A stretch of 64,000 bases of DNA from Microbispora siamensis (GTDB taxonomy: Bacteria > Actinomycetota > Actinomycetes > Streptosporangiales > Streptosporangiaceae). Under the pieces are notes generated by a model. The model had not been told where the DNA came from. It ran no database searches and worked only from the letters and a program-made list of their open reading frames with translations. This document shows, in pieces, positions 1 to 8,228 of the stretch. Within the stretch, counting starts at the first letter, position 1. Every line of letters begins with the position of its first letter. A program made the translations under genes and the position numbers. The DNA lies in the NCBI RefSeq assembly GCF_016863095.1, contig NZ_BOOF01000054.1:1-64000 (forward strand), read 5' to 3'.

Positions 1-29
1 TGTCGCCCCGACCAGCGCTCAGCACTACG

Positions 30-60
30 AAGGCCGCTTCCGATCGTCGGAGGCGGCCTT
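30..60. terminator. Strong hairpin, likely terminator of an upstream gene
   Basis: A 14-bp stem (30-43 with 47-60, one G-T pair) closes a 3-nt TCG loop. There is no long T tract, which is usual in high-GC actinomycetes. It lies before the first gene and probably ends a transcript entering from the left edge. Confidence 0.7.
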
Positions 61-134
61 GTCCATCCCTTGGGTGACCGACTGAGTGACCACGCTCCGC
101 CAGTCAGCAGTACGGCAGCGGCCCGGCGCGTTTC

Positions 135-148
135 TATAACCTGTTCTC
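135..148. promoter_or_regulatory. Possible -10 box overlapping a KstR-like palindrome
   Basis: The sequence TATAACCTGTTCTC matches the TNNAACNNGTTNNA consensus of the TetR-family lipid regulator KstR at all defined positions but the last. Its left half also reads as a TATAAC -10 box. It lies 29 bp upstream of an enoyl-CoA hydratase start, a plausible target. The match was found by eye and no regulator gene is nearby. Confidence 0.35.
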
Positions 149-177
149 GCCGTACCCCCGGAACCCTGAGGAGCATC

Positions 178-939
178 ATGGGCGACCTGGTCCTCGTCGA
201 CCGGCCCTCCGAGGCCGTCGCGGTCGTGACGCTGAACCGTCCGCGCAAGTACAACGCGATCTCCAAGGCGCTGCTCGAAGAGTTCCATGACACGCTCGAG
301 CGGCTCGCGGAGGAGCCGGACCTGCGCGCGACGGTCCTCACCGGGGCCGACCCCGCCTTCTGCGCCGGCCTGGACCTCGGCGAGCTGGAAGCGGGGGTGA
401 AGATCGGCCATCCCGACTCCATCCTCCCGCTGCGGAACTTCCCGGTGCCCGTCATCGGGGCGGTCAACGGCGTGGCGGTGACGGGCGGCCTGGAGTTCGC
501 GCTCGCCTGCGACTTCAGGATCGCCAGCGATCGGGCGCGGTTCGCCGACACCCACACCCGTGTCGGCATCGTGCCCTCCTGGGGCATGACGGCACGGCTC
601 AGCCAGGCCGTCGGGCAGGCCTGGGCCCGGCAGATGACGTTCACCGGGGATTTCGTCGACGCTCCCCTGGCGCTGCGCATCGGCCTGGTGAACGAGGTCG
701 TCGCGCACGACCGGCTGCTGCCCCGGGCCGTGGAGCTCGCGCAGAGCATCGCGACGACGACGCCGGAGACGCTGGGCAGGATCCGGGAGATCTACGACCT
801 CCTGCGCGACGGCACCGGCGCAGACGGCCTCCGGGCCGAACTGGAGACCGGCCGGGACGGGCTCGCCATCGCCGGCCCCGAGGACTTCGCCGCCCGCAGG
901 CGCGCCGTGTTCGACCGGGGCCGGGCGCAGGCCCGCTGA
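178..939 (+). CDS. Enoyl-CoA hydratase/isomerase family protein
   Basis: This 253-residue crotonase-fold protein would hydrate or isomerise an acyl-CoA in fatty-acid or related catabolism. The oxyanion-hole segments are visible: AFCAGLDLGEL at about 60-70 and NGVAVTGGLEFALACDF at about 97-113, with the conserved Glu near 106. The second catalytic Glu of classical hydratases is not evident in the ADTHTRVGIVPSWG segment, as in many actinobacterial paralogues, so the substrate and exact reaction are uncertain. The ATG at 178 is preferred over an upstream in-frame start at 70 because CTGAGGAG sits just before it and family homology begins there. It converges on the VOC gene. Confidence 0.88.
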   Translation: MGDLVLVDRPSEAVAVVTLNRPRKYNAISKALLEEFHDTLERLAEEPDLRATVLTGADPAFCAGLDLGELEAGVKIGHPDSILPLRNFPVPVIGAVNGVAVTGGLEFALACDFRIASDRARFADTHTRVGIVPSWGMTARLSQAVGQAWARQMTFTGDFVDAPLALRIGLVNEVVAHDRLLPRAVELAQSIATTTPETLGRIREIYDLLRDGTGADGLRAELETGRDGLAIAGPEDFAARRRAVFDRGRAQAR

Positions 940-942
940 AAG

Positions 943-1335
943 TCACTCCTCCTCGACGTACGGATGGGTGAGGAACTCGATGGCGTGGCCGTCGGGGTCG
1001 TCCACGTACACCCCGCGGCCGTGGTGACGGTGGTTGATCTGCTGCGGCTCCTGGTGGCCGGGACCGCCCCAGTACGGCAGGCCCCGCTCGGCGATGCGGG
1101 CGCAGATGTCGTCGAACTCCTCCTCCGAGACGAGGAACGCCAGGTGCTGCATGACGATCCGGTCCCGGTCGACGATCGAGTCGGCGTAGTCGATCGTCAC
1201 CCCGTTGCCGACCCGGACCGTGGCGAACGGCCCGAACGCGCCGGGCTCGGGCTCGCCGAGCAGCCCGGTCAGGAAGCGGGCGGACTCGAAGCGGTCGCTG
1301 CTGTGCACGATCGTGTGGTCCAGTTGAGCGGTCAC
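943..1335 (-). CDS. VOC (glyoxalase/bleomycin-resistance fold) family protein
   Basis: This 130-residue single-domain VOC protein has paired beta-alpha-beta-beta-beta modules. The usual metal ligands can be seen: His7 (LDHTIVH), His64 (MQHLAFLV) and Glu120 (GHAIEFLTHP). The family includes glyoxalases, dioxygenases and resistance proteins, so the substrate cannot be assigned. GTG at 1335 is chosen because GGAGG lies 5 nt upstream and homologues begin M-T-A-Q-L; an ATG at 1365 in the same frame has no ribosome site. It is divergent from the DUF2087 regulator with only 50 bp between the starts. Confidence 0.85.
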   Translation of the reverse strand: MTAQLDHTIVHSSDRFESARFLTGLLGEPEPGAFGPFATVRVGNGVTIDYADSIVDRDRIVMQHLAFLVSEEEFDDICARIAERGLPYWGGPGHQEPQQINHRHHGRGVYVDDPDGHAIEFLTHPYVEEE

Positions 1336-1385
1336 GTCGCCCTCCAGGTTTCCTACGGTCCTCATCGAGCCAATACCGTGGACAG

Positions 1386-1883
1386 GTGATCGACAAGCAC
1401 ATCTCCCGCGTGCTCGGGCTGCTCGGGCAGGACGACACGCTCCGCGTCCTCGCCGGGCTGGTCCTGCGTCCCGGTGAGCCGCTCGACAAGGTCACCGGGC
1501 TCGACCAGGAAGCGGTGGCCAAGGCACTGGACCGGCTGGCCAGGGGCGGCCTCGCCGTACGGGACGAGGACAGCTGGCGGGCTCGGCCCGAGACCTTCCG
1601 CGAACTGCTGCGTACGATCCCCTCGACGCCGGCGGACCCGATGGACGCGTTCCTGGTCGACGGGCGACTCGTCTCGATACCGGCGAAGAGGGCCAAACGG
1701 CTGATGGTGCTCGACTACATCGCGCAGGTGTTCGAGGTGGGCGTGCGCTACCCGGAGAAGGAGGTCGACGTGGCGCTGCGGGCGTTCCACGACGACTACG
1801 CCGCCCTACGCCGCTACCTGGTGGACGAGGGGTTCCTCACCCGGGAGGCCAACGTCTACTGGCGCTCGGGGGGAACCGCCTGA
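1386..1883 (+). CDS. DUF2087 domain protein with N-terminal winged-helix-like region
   Basis: The 165-residue product has an ArsR-like helix-turn-helix region at about 1-75 (a TVRVLAGL-type helix, then [22 protein letters not shown]). A DUF2087 domain follows at about 85-155 ([20 protein letters not shown], then [30 protein letters not shown]). The family is thought to be regulatory, but its ligand is unknown. The start is GTG with a weak ribosome site. It is divergent from the VOC gene. Confidence 0.8.
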   Translation: MIDKHISRVLGLLGQDDTLRVLAGLVLRPGEPLDKVTGLDQEAVAKALDRLARGGLAVRDEDSWRARPETFRELLRTIPSTPADPMDAFLVDGRLVSIPAKRAKRLMVLDYIAQVFEVGVRYPEKEVDVALRAFHDDYAALRRYLVDEGFLTREANVYWRSGGTA

Positions 1884-1960
1884 CGCAGCCGTCTGACCGG
1901 GTCCGGCCACATCGGCGGACGCCCTTTCCCGATGGGCCCCCGGCGCGGACACTGGGAGAT

Positions 1961-3319
1961 ATGGGCGAGCCGACCAGGGTCCTTCTCGACGAGTCCCGGA
2001 TCCCCCGGAACTGGTACAACGTCGTCCCTGATCTGCCCACGCCTCCCCCGCCGGTGCTCCACCCGGCGACGCTGCAACCGGTCGGCCCCGACGACCTCGC
2101 CCCGCTCTTCCCTGCGGCGCTGATCGAGCAGGAGGTGTCAGGTGAGCGGTTCGTCCCGGTCCCTGACGGCGTCCTCGACGTCTACCGCCTCTGGCGGCCC
2201 ACGCCGCTCATCCGCGCCCGGCGCCTCGAGCGCGTCCTCGGCACGCCCGCACGGATCTACTACAAGTACGAGGGCGGCAGCCCGTCGGGCTCGCACAAGC
2301 CCAACACGGCGGTCCCCCAGGCGTACTACAACGCGCGGGAGGGCGTGCGGAGGCTGACCACCGAGACCGGTGCGGGCCAGTGGGGCTCCGCCCTGGCGTT
2401 CGCGTGCGCCCAATACGGCCTGGCCTGCGAGGTCTGGATGGTCAGGGCGTCGTACGAGCAGAAGCCGTACCGCCGCACGCTGATGAAGGTCTACGGCGCG
2501 ACCCTGCACGCGAGCCCGTCGGCGGTGACCACGGCGGGCAGCAGGATCCTGGCGGAGGACCCCCACTGCACGGGGTCGCTGGGCATCGCGATCAGCGAGG
2601 CGGTCGAGGTGGCCGGACAGCACGACGACACGCGGTACGCCCTCGGCTCGGTGCTCAACCACGTCCTGCTGCACCAGACCGTGATCGGCGAGGAGGCGCT
2701 GGAGCAGCTGGCCGCCCTCGGCGAGACCCCGGACGTGGTGATCGGCTGCACCGGCGGCGGCTCCAACTTCGCGGGGCTGGCCTTCCCGTTCCTGCGCGAG
2801 AAGCTGGCGGGGCGGATGAACCCGGTGTTGCGGAGCGTCGAGCCCGCCGCCTGCCCGTCCCTGACCCGGGGCGCCTACGCGTACGACTTCGGCGACACGG
2901 CGGGGTTCACGCCGCTGATGAAGATGCACACGCTGGGGCACACGTTCGTGCCCGACCCGATCCACGCGGGCGGGCTGCGCTACCACGGCATGTCGCCGCT
3001 GCTCTCGCACGTGTACGAGCTGGGCCTGGTGGAGGCCGTGGCCGTCACGCAGACCGAGTGCTTCGACGCGGGGATCCGCTTCGCCAGGGCCGAGGGGATC
3101 GTGCCGGCTCCCGAGCCCTCCCACGCGGTGGCCGCGACGATCGCGGAGGCGCTGCGGTGCGCCGAGTCGGGCGAGGAGAAGGTCATCGTGATGTCCCTGT
3201 GCGGGCACGGCCACTTCGACCTGCCCGCCTACGAGAGCCGCCTCGCCGGCCGCCTGGAGGATTTCACTCTCCCGCAGGAGCGGATCGACGCGGCCCTCGC
3301 GCACCTGCCGGCCGTCTGA
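1961..3319 (+). CDS. trpB2: TrpB-like PLP-dependent enzyme (TrpB2 type)
   Basis: This 452-residue beta-family PLP enzyme is related to the tryptophan synthase beta chain (indole plus serine to tryptophan). The PLP lysine is Lys113 in SGSHKPN. The [12 protein letters not shown] segment and the phosphate-binding GCTGGGSN loop are typical of the TrpB2 subgroup, which is longer than TrpB1 and usually lies outside the trp operon. No trpA is adjacent. It may serve as a stand-alone tryptophan synthase or act on another beta-replacement substrate. The ATG at 1961 follows CTGGGAG. Confidence 0.88.
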   Translation: MGEPTRVLLDESRIPRNWYNVVPDLPTPPPPVLHPATLQPVGPDDLAPLFPAALIEQEVSGERFVPVPDGVLDVYRLWRPTPLIRARRLERVLGTPARIYYKYEGGSPSGSHKPNTAVPQAYYNAREGVRRLTTETGAGQWGSALAFACAQYGLACEVWMVRASYEQKPYRRTLMKVYGATLHASPSAVTTAGSRILAEDPHCTGSLGIAISEAVEVAGQHDDTRYALGSVLNHVLLHQTVIGEEALEQLAALGETPDVVIGCTGGGSNFAGLAFPFLREKLAGRMNPVLRSVEPAACPSLTRGAYAYDFGDTAGFTPLMKMHTLGHTFVPDPIHAGGLRYHGMSPLLSHVYELGLVEAVAVTQTECFDAGIRFARAEGIVPAPEPSHAVAATIAEALRCAESGEEKVIVMSLCGHGHFDLPAYESRLAGRLEDFTLPQERIDAALAHLPAV

Positions 3320-3343
3320 TGCGACGCATGCCCACCGTTACCC

Positions 3344-3368
3344 GTTTCGTCCCTTGACCGGCGGGTAC
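3344..3368 (+). promoter_or_regulatory. Sigma-B/F-like promoter (GTTT-N15-GGGTAC)
   Basis: GTTT at 3344-3347 and GGGTAC at 3363-3368 are separated by 15 nt, matching the GTTT/GGGTA(C/T) pattern of stress sigma factors of the SigB family in actinobacteria. It lies about 114 nt upstream of the SpoIIE-type phosphatase start. Such phosphatases commonly control anti-sigma pathways, so the placement makes sense. The assignment is by eye only. Confidence 0.55.
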
Positions 3369-3481
3369 GGCTGCGCCATCGCACCGTAATACCGACCGGA
3401 GCACTCATGTCAAACGGCTGAAATGCGCGGTATCAGCTCCATACGATTCTGGAACACCATCCGCTCTCTCCGGAGAATTCG

Positions 3482-5215
3482 TTGAACCGGAACTGCGTTA
3501 TCAAGGACCCCGCCCCGGGCAACCGGGCGCAGTGGCGCCGCAGCAGCGCCGCGTCCGCGCACGAGCGGCTGGCTTTCCTGAACGAGGCGAGCCGGCGGAT
3601 CGGCAGCACGCTCGACTTATCCGAGACGAGCCGGGAGCTCGTCGATGTGGCGGTCCCCCGCTTCGCCGACGCCGCGGCCGTGATGGTGCAGGACCGCCTC
3701 ATGGCGGACGGCGAGTTGTCCTCCCGGCCGGTGGACGGGACCACCCTCGTACGCCGGGTCGCCCTGGGCGTGGCCGGCGCCGATCCGGACTCCTGGGTGA
3801 AGGCGTTCCCCGTCGGCGAGGCGACGGTCTATCCGGCGATCCTTCCGCAGGCCCAGTGCATGGCCGGGGGCAAGCCGCTGATGTACCCGGCACTCGACAA
3901 GGAGAGCGCCCGGCTGATCGGCGCGAGCCTGGACCGGGAGGAGGCGGTCGCCTCGCTCCTGACCGACTCCTCGTTCCTCGCGGTCCCCCTGCGGGCGCGG
4001 GGACGGGTCCTCGGCTGCGTGATCTTCACAAGGCGCCCGGACAGCCTGCCGTTCGAGGAGCAGGACGTGGTGGTGGCCGAGGACCTGGCCGCCCGCACCG
4101 CCCTGTGCATCGACAACGCGCGGCTCTATACCAGGGAGCGCAGGACCGCGCTCACCCTGCAGAGCAGCCTGCTGCCCGTCGAACTGCCGCAGGCGCTCGG
4201 CATGGACATCGCCTCGCGCTACCTGCCGGCCAGCGACCTGATGGGCGTCGGGGGCGACTGGTACGACGTGATCGCCCTGCCCGGATGCCGTACGGCCCTG
4301 GTGGTGGGCGACGTCATGGGCCACGGGACCAGGGCCGCGGCGACCATGGGCCAGCTCCGCACGGCCGCGCGTACGCTCGCGAGCCTCGACCTGCCGCCCG
4401 ACGAGGTGCTGTTCCGGCTCAACCTGATGAGCCAGGACCTCGACCCCAGCCAGATCGCGACGTGCATCTACGCCGTCTACGACCCGGTGACGCGCACGTG
4501 CGCGCTCGCCCGCGCCGGGCACGTGCCGCCGATCCTGCTGCACCCCGACCGGTCGACCGAGATCATCGAGCTGCCGTCGGGCCTGCCTCTCGGCATCGGC
4601 AGCGACCCGCTGGAGTCGCGCGAGCTGGTCCTGCCGGCCGGGAGCGTGCTCGCCTTCTACACTGACGGCCTCGTGGAGAGCCGGGAGCGCGACCTGGACG
4701 CCGGGATCATGGGGCTGCGCCGCCTGCTCGCCGGTCCTGTCGAGGACCTGGAGGACATGTGCGACGTGATCATCAGCAGCCAGCGGTCGGGCCACGAACG
4801 TGACGACATCGCCCTGATGGTGGCCAGGGTGCGCGATCTCGACCCGGACGAGGTGGCGACCTGCCCGTTGCCCTCCGACCCGCGGTTCGTCTCGCACGCC
4901 CGCCGGTTCGTCCGCGGCACCTTGCAGAGGTGGGGGCTGGGCGGCCTGGTGGACAGCACCCAGCTCATCGTGAGCGAACTGGTCACCAACGCGCTCAAGC
5001 ACGGCTGGCCGCCGATCGAGTTGCGCCTGCTGCGCGGCCGCACGCTGGTGGTCGAGGTCGTCGACGGCTCCCCCGCCACTCCCGCCCCGCGCACGGCCAC
5101 CCCCGACGAGGACACCGGCCGCGGTCTCCAGCTGATCAAGCGGTTCGCCTACCGCTGGGGCACCCGGCCCACGCCGTACGGAAAGATCGTCTGGGTCGAG
5201 CAGCACGTCCCTTGA
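3482..5215 (+). CDS. GAF / PP2C-SpoIIE / HATPase_c signalling protein
   Basis: The 577-residue protein has a GAF-like sensory domain (about 30-215), a PP2C SpoIIE phosphatase domain (about 240-430, with VGGDWYDV and VVGDVMGHG acidic metal motifs and FYTDGLVESR) and a C-terminal anti-sigma type kinase ATPase (about 455-577, VSELVTNALKHG and the DTGRGLQLI lid). This layout occurs in cytosolic regulators that dephosphorylate and phosphorylate anti-anti-sigma factors. No membrane segments are seen. The start is TTG with CGGAGA upstream. The sigma-B-like promoter upstream suggests stress induction or feedback. Confidence 0.87.
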   Translation: MNRNCVIKDPAPGNRAQWRRSSAASAHERLAFLNEASRRIGSTLDLSETSRELVDVAVPRFADAAAVMVQDRLMADGELSSRPVDGTTLVRRVALGVAGADPDSWVKAFPVGEATVYPAILPQAQCMAGGKPLMYPALDKESARLIGASLDREEAVASLLTDSSFLAVPLRARGRVLGCVIFTRRPDSLPFEEQDVVVAEDLAARTALCIDNARLYTRERRTALTLQSSLLPVELPQALGMDIASRYLPASDLMGVGGDWYDVIALPGCRTALVVGDVMGHGTRAAATMGQLRTAARTLASLDLPPDEVLFRLNLMSQDLDPSQIATCIYAVYDPVTRTCALARAGHVPPILLHPDRSTEIIELPSGLPLGIGSDPLESRELVLPAGSVLAFYTDGLVESRERDLDAGIMGLRRLLAGPVEDLEDMCDVIISSQRSGHERDDIALMVARVRDLDPDEVATCPLPSDPRFVSHARRFVRGTLQRWGLGGLVDSTQLIVSELVTNALKHGWPPIELRLLRGRTLVVEVVDGSPATPAPRTATPDEDTGRGLQLIKRFAYRWGTRPTPYGKIVWVEQHVP

Positions 5216-5302
5216 CCCGGGCGTTCCCTCCCCGGCGAGCGTGTATGACTGATCGTTGAGAAGAGTTACGTTCGAATGGGGAGTTCGTGGCGAGGAGGGG
5301 AC

Positions 5303-5869
5303 ATGATCGACATCCGTGACGCGTACCGCAGGGCGCTGGACGGTTTCGGGGACCGCCTCCATCTCGTCCGCCGCGGGCAGTGGGAGCTGCCGACCCCCTG
5401 CGTCGACTGGGACGTCCGGGGGCTCGTCAACCACGTCGTCGCCGAGAACCTGTGGGCCCCCGAACTGCTGTCCGGCCGTACGGTCGCCGAGGTGGGGGAC
5501 GCCTTCGAGGGCGACGTGCTCGGCGACGACCCGCTCAAGGCGTTCGAGGCGTCCGCGCAGGGCGCCGTCCAGGCGGTGTACGCCGAGGGCGCCCTGACCA
5601 GCGTGACCCACCTGTCCTTCGGCGACGTGCCGGGCGAGGAGTACATCACCGAGCTGTTCGCGGACGCGCTGATCCACACCTGGGATCTGGCACGTGCCAT
5701 CGGCGGGCCGGAACGGCTCGACCCCGAACTCGTCGCCTCCTGCTCCGAATGGTTCGAGAAGGCGCGGGAGGACTACCGCGAGGCGGGGGTCATCGGGGAC
5801 GAGCGCGACGTTCCGGCCGGCGCCGACCAGCAGACTCACCTGCTCGCCGCCTGGGGCAGGAACCCCTGA
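5303..5869 (+). CDS. TIGR03086 family metal-binding protein (mycothiol maleylpyruvate isomerase N-terminal fold)
   Basis: The 188-residue protein has the DinB-like helical fold of mycothiol-dependent enzymes. Candidate metal ligands are His44 (LVNHVVAENLW) and His125 with Asp128 (LIHTWDLARAIG), with the characteristic PTPCVDWDVRGLVNH segment. Function is unproven; related proteins bind mycothiol or act in thiol-dependent detoxification. ATG at 5303 is chosen over an ATG at 5276 because GAGGAGGGG sits 3 nt upstream of it. It converges on the bL37 gene. Confidence 0.82.
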   Translation: MIDIRDAYRRALDGFGDRLHLVRRGQWELPTPCVDWDVRGLVNHVVAENLWAPELLSGRTVAEVGDAFEGDVLGDDPLKAFEASAQGAVQAVYAEGALTSVTHLSFGDVPGEEYITELFADALIHTWDLARAIGGPERLDPELVASCSEWFEKAREDYREAGVIGDERDVPAGADQQTHLLAAWGRNP

Positions 5870-5872
5870 GCC

Positions 5873-5950
5873 CTACCTTCCTGTGGGCCGCCTGCCGTGG
5901 TTGGCCTTCTTCTTCTTGCGTGCCTTCGACTTGCGTGCGCGCCTGCCCAT
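5873..5950 (-). CDS. Ribosomal protein bL37-like peptide (25 aa)
   Basis: A 25-residue, very basic peptide starts MGRRARKSKARKKKKANHG and ends in a RRP-T-G-R tail. The KANHG(K/R)RP signature matches the actinobacterial large-subunit protein bL37 seen in mycobacterial ribosome structures. GGAAGGCGG precedes the ATG. It is often missed in annotation because of its size. It lies between the TIGR03086 gene (convergent, 3 bp) and the DeoR gene (divergent). Confidence 0.82.
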   Translation of the reverse strand: MGRRARKSKARKKKKANHGRRPTGR

Positions 5951-6054
5951 CACGACCGCCTTCCGTCGAGTACGGCTTTCGCTCACTGTCCTCCCCCGGA
6001 CCGCCGGCGGCAAGTACCCCGACCCCAACTCAACATGTCTCCACGTACGTGAGG

Positions 6055-6078
6055 CATAATTTGTTTGAATCTGTTGAC
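6055..6078 (+). promoter_or_regulatory. Putative promoter and DeoR-type operator half-sites
   Basis: A CATAAT -10-like box (6055-6060) is followed by two similar half-sites, TGTTTGA (6062-6068) and TGTTGAC (6072-6078), 10 bp apart. They lie just upstream of the DeoR regulator start at 6090. Direct TGTTTG-like repeats are common operators for the family, so autoregulation is plausible. No good -35 was found. Confidence 0.4.
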
Positions 6079-6089
6079 AGGAGTGGTGG

Positions 6090-6893
6090 ATGCTGGCCCA
6101 GCAACGGCAGCAGGCGATCCTGGAGAGGGTACGCAGAACCGGCGGGGTGCGCGTCGCGCAGCTCGTACGCGACCTCGGGGTCTCGGACATGACGATCCGC
6201 CGCGACCTGGAGGTCCTCGCGGAGCGCGGCCTGATCGTCAAGGTGCACGGCGGGGCGACCGCCACCGGCACCGGCTCGACGGAGGAGCCGGGCTTCGCCG
6301 CCAAGTCGGTGCGGCAGCAGGCCGAGAAGGAGGCCATCGCCCGCCGGGCCGCCATGCTCGTACGGCCGGGCAGCTCCGTCGCCCTGTCGGCCGGGACCAC
6401 GACCTGGACGCTGGCCCACCACCTGGTGGACGTGCCCGAGCTTACCGTGATCACCAACTCCGTCCAGGTGGCCGACGTCTTCCACCGGGCGGGACGGCCC
6501 GACCAGACCGTGGTGCTGGTGGGAGGCGTGCGTACGCCCTCCGACGCGCTGGTCGGCCCGGTGGCCGTGGCGGCCGTCCGCTCCCTGAACGTCGACACGC
6601 TCATGCTCGGCGTGCACGGCATGAGCGTCCGTGCCGGTTACACCACGCCCAACCTGCTGGAGGCGGAGACCGACCGCGCCCTCATCGCGGCCGCCCAGCA
6701 GCTCGTGGTCCTGGCCGACCACACCAAGTGGGGGACGATCGGCATCAGCACGATCGCCGCCCTGGGCGAGGCCGGTGTGGTCGTGAGCGACGTCGGCCTG
6801 CCGGAGGAGGCGCGCGCCGCGCTGTCGGAGCACGCCGGCGAGCTCCTCCTCGCCGATCCGTCCGGGGAGACCGAGCTGGAGACCGCACTGTGA
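6090..6893 (+). CDS. DeoR/GlpR family transcriptional regulator
   Basis: The 267-residue regulator has an N-terminal winged helix-turn-helix (about 5-60, VAQLVRDLGVSDMTIRRDLEVL and the IVKVHGGA wing end). A DeoR C-terminal sugar-phosphate sensor follows (about 75-235), with SAGTTTWTLAHHL and the VVLADHTKWG motif. The family usually represses sugar-use genes and is released by a phosphorylated sugar. galT follows in the same direction, so galactose 1-phosphate or a related intermediate is a natural inducer candidate (inference). ACAGGAG precedes the ATG. Confidence 0.9.
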   Translation: MLAQQRQQAILERVRRTGGVRVAQLVRDLGVSDMTIRRDLEVLAERGLIVKVHGGATATGTGSTEEPGFAAKSVRQQAEKEAIARRAAMLVRPGSSVALSAGTTTWTLAHHLVDVPELTVITNSVQVADVFHRAGRPDQTVVLVGGVRTPSDALVGPVAVAAVRSLNVDTLMLGVHGMSVRAGYTTPNLLEAETDRALIAAAQQLVVLADHTKWGTIGISTIAALGEAGVVVSDVGLPEEARAALSEHAGELLLADPSGETELETAL

Positions 6894-6956
6894 CGCCGGA
6901 CCTCTGGAAGCCCCCCGTGACCCGGGACACCGCACCGTGAAGCTGGAGACCGCTCT

Positions 6957-8015
6957 GTGAAGCGCACCATCACCCATCTCGCCGACGGCCGTGAGCTGAT
7001 CTACTTCGACCGGCGTGACGACGCCGACCACAGCGCCACCGACAAAAGGGACCTGCCGCCGCGCCCGCTCGCCTCCGAGCTGCGCTACGACCCCCTGATG
7101 GACGAGTGGGTGGCCGTCGCCCGGCACCGCCAGACGCGCACCCACCTGCCGTCCGCCGAGGAGTGCCCGCTCTGCCCGGGCCATCCCGGCTCGGAGATCC
7201 CCTCGCCGTACGAGGTGGCGGTGTTCGAGAACCGCTTTCCGTCGTTCAGCTTCAACACCGGAGCGTACGAGCAGGTGGGCGGGCTCAGCGAGGTACGGCC
7301 GGGGATCGGGCGCTGTGAGGTCGTCTGCTTCACCTCCGACCACGACGCGTCGTTCAGCTCGCTGAGCGACGAGCAGGCCGAACTGGTCGTCGAGGCCTGG
7401 GCCGACCGTACGGCCGAGCTGTCCTCGCTGCCCGGCGTGGAGCAGGTCTTCTACTTCGAGAACCGCGGCGCCGAGATCGGGATCACGCTGCCGCACCCCC
7501 ACGGGCAGATCTACGCCTATCCGTACGTCACGCCGCGTACCCGGCAGATGCTGGACGCCGCCGCCCGCCATCGGGGCGGCAACCTGTTCGCGGACGTCCT
7601 GGCCGCCGAGCGGAGGGGCCCCCGGGTGGTGGCCGCCAACGAGCACTGGACGGCCTTCGTCCCGGCCGCCGCGCGTTATCCGTTCGAGGTGCACGTCTAC
7701 CCGCACCGTCAGGTGCCCGACATCCCCGCGCTGTCGCCCGAGGAACGGGCCGCGTTCGCGCCGCTCTACATCGAGGTGCTCCGCCGTCTGGACGGGCTGT
7801 TCGGCGTCGTCATGCCGTACGTCGCGGCCTGGCACCAGGCCCCGGTCACCTATCGGCGCGACCTCGCCTACCTCCACCTGCAGCTCTTCACGATCCGGCG
7901 GGCGCCGAACAAGCTGAAGTATCTCGCCGGATCGGAGTCGGCCATGGGCGCGTTCGTCAACGACGTGCTCCCGGAGGAGGCCGCCCGGATGCTACGCGAG
8001 GCGGTAACGGCTTGA
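6957..8015 (+). CDS. galT: Galactose-1-phosphate uridylyltransferase
   Basis: The 352-residue enzyme transfers UMP from UDP-glucose to galactose 1-phosphate in the Leloir pathway. The active-site HPH is at 180-182 in LPHPHGQIYAYPY; the N-terminal zinc site is suggested by EECPLCPG and the C-terminal domain has VHVYPHRQVP. The start is GTG. It follows the DeoR gene by 63 bp, so the two are probably co-transcribed. Unusually, no galK or galE follows. The 20 bp before its start closely repeat the 20 bp around the deoR stop. Confidence 0.93.
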   Translation: MKRTITHLADGRELIYFDRRDDADHSATDKRDLPPRPLASELRYDPLMDEWVAVARHRQTRTHLPSAEECPLCPGHPGSEIPSPYEVAVFENRFPSFSFNTGAYEQVGGLSEVRPGIGRCEVVCFTSDHDASFSSLSDEQAELVVEAWADRTAELSSLPGVEQVFYFENRGAEIGITLPHPHGQIYAYPYVTPRTRQMLDAAARHRGGNLFADVLAAERRGPRVVAANEHWTAFVPAAARYPFEVHVYPHRQVPDIPALSPEERAAFAPLYIEVLRRLDGLFGVVMPYVAAWHQAPVTYRRDLAYLHLQLFTIRRAPNKLKYLAGSESAMGAFVNDVLPEEAARMLREAVTA

Positions 8016-8087
8016 TCTCCGAATGGTTGCGACTTAGGTGGCAGCCACGGTTTCTTTACCACTAGTATCCCTGACACCGGACGTCAC

Positions 8088-8222
8088 AACCGGTACGCCT
8101 AATCCCGGGCGCCCCGCCCGGGAGCCGGGGACCCAACCACGCACCTGGGGTCAAGGCAGTCGCCTGCCCAGGCTTCTCCAGCCCGAACCCGTCAGCTAAC
8201 CCGGTCGGCAGATGGAGAGGAG
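8088..8222 (+). ncRNA. c-di-AMP riboswitch (ydaO/yuaA type)
   Basis: The leader between galT and the secreted-protein gene carries hallmark ydaO elements in order. These are a GC hairpin (CCCGGGCGCCCCGCCCGGG), then CCGGGGACCCA with the later TGGGGTCAAGGCAG, then CCGAACCCGTCAGCTAACC and GGTCGGC, ending GGAGAGGAG. In actinobacteria this RNA binds c-di-AMP and typically lies before cell-wall hydrolase and resuscitation genes. Its 3' end includes the ribosome site, so control at translation or by transcript folding is plausible. Boundaries are approximate. Confidence 0.85.
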
Positions 8223-8228
8223 TGGGCT

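Noticed and set aside
6131-6540. Frequent CGTACG and GTACGG words across the window
   Set aside because: They are abundant throughout and follow Arg/Thr and Val/Arg codon choices; a real modification or motif signal would need counts against codon-shuffled sequence.
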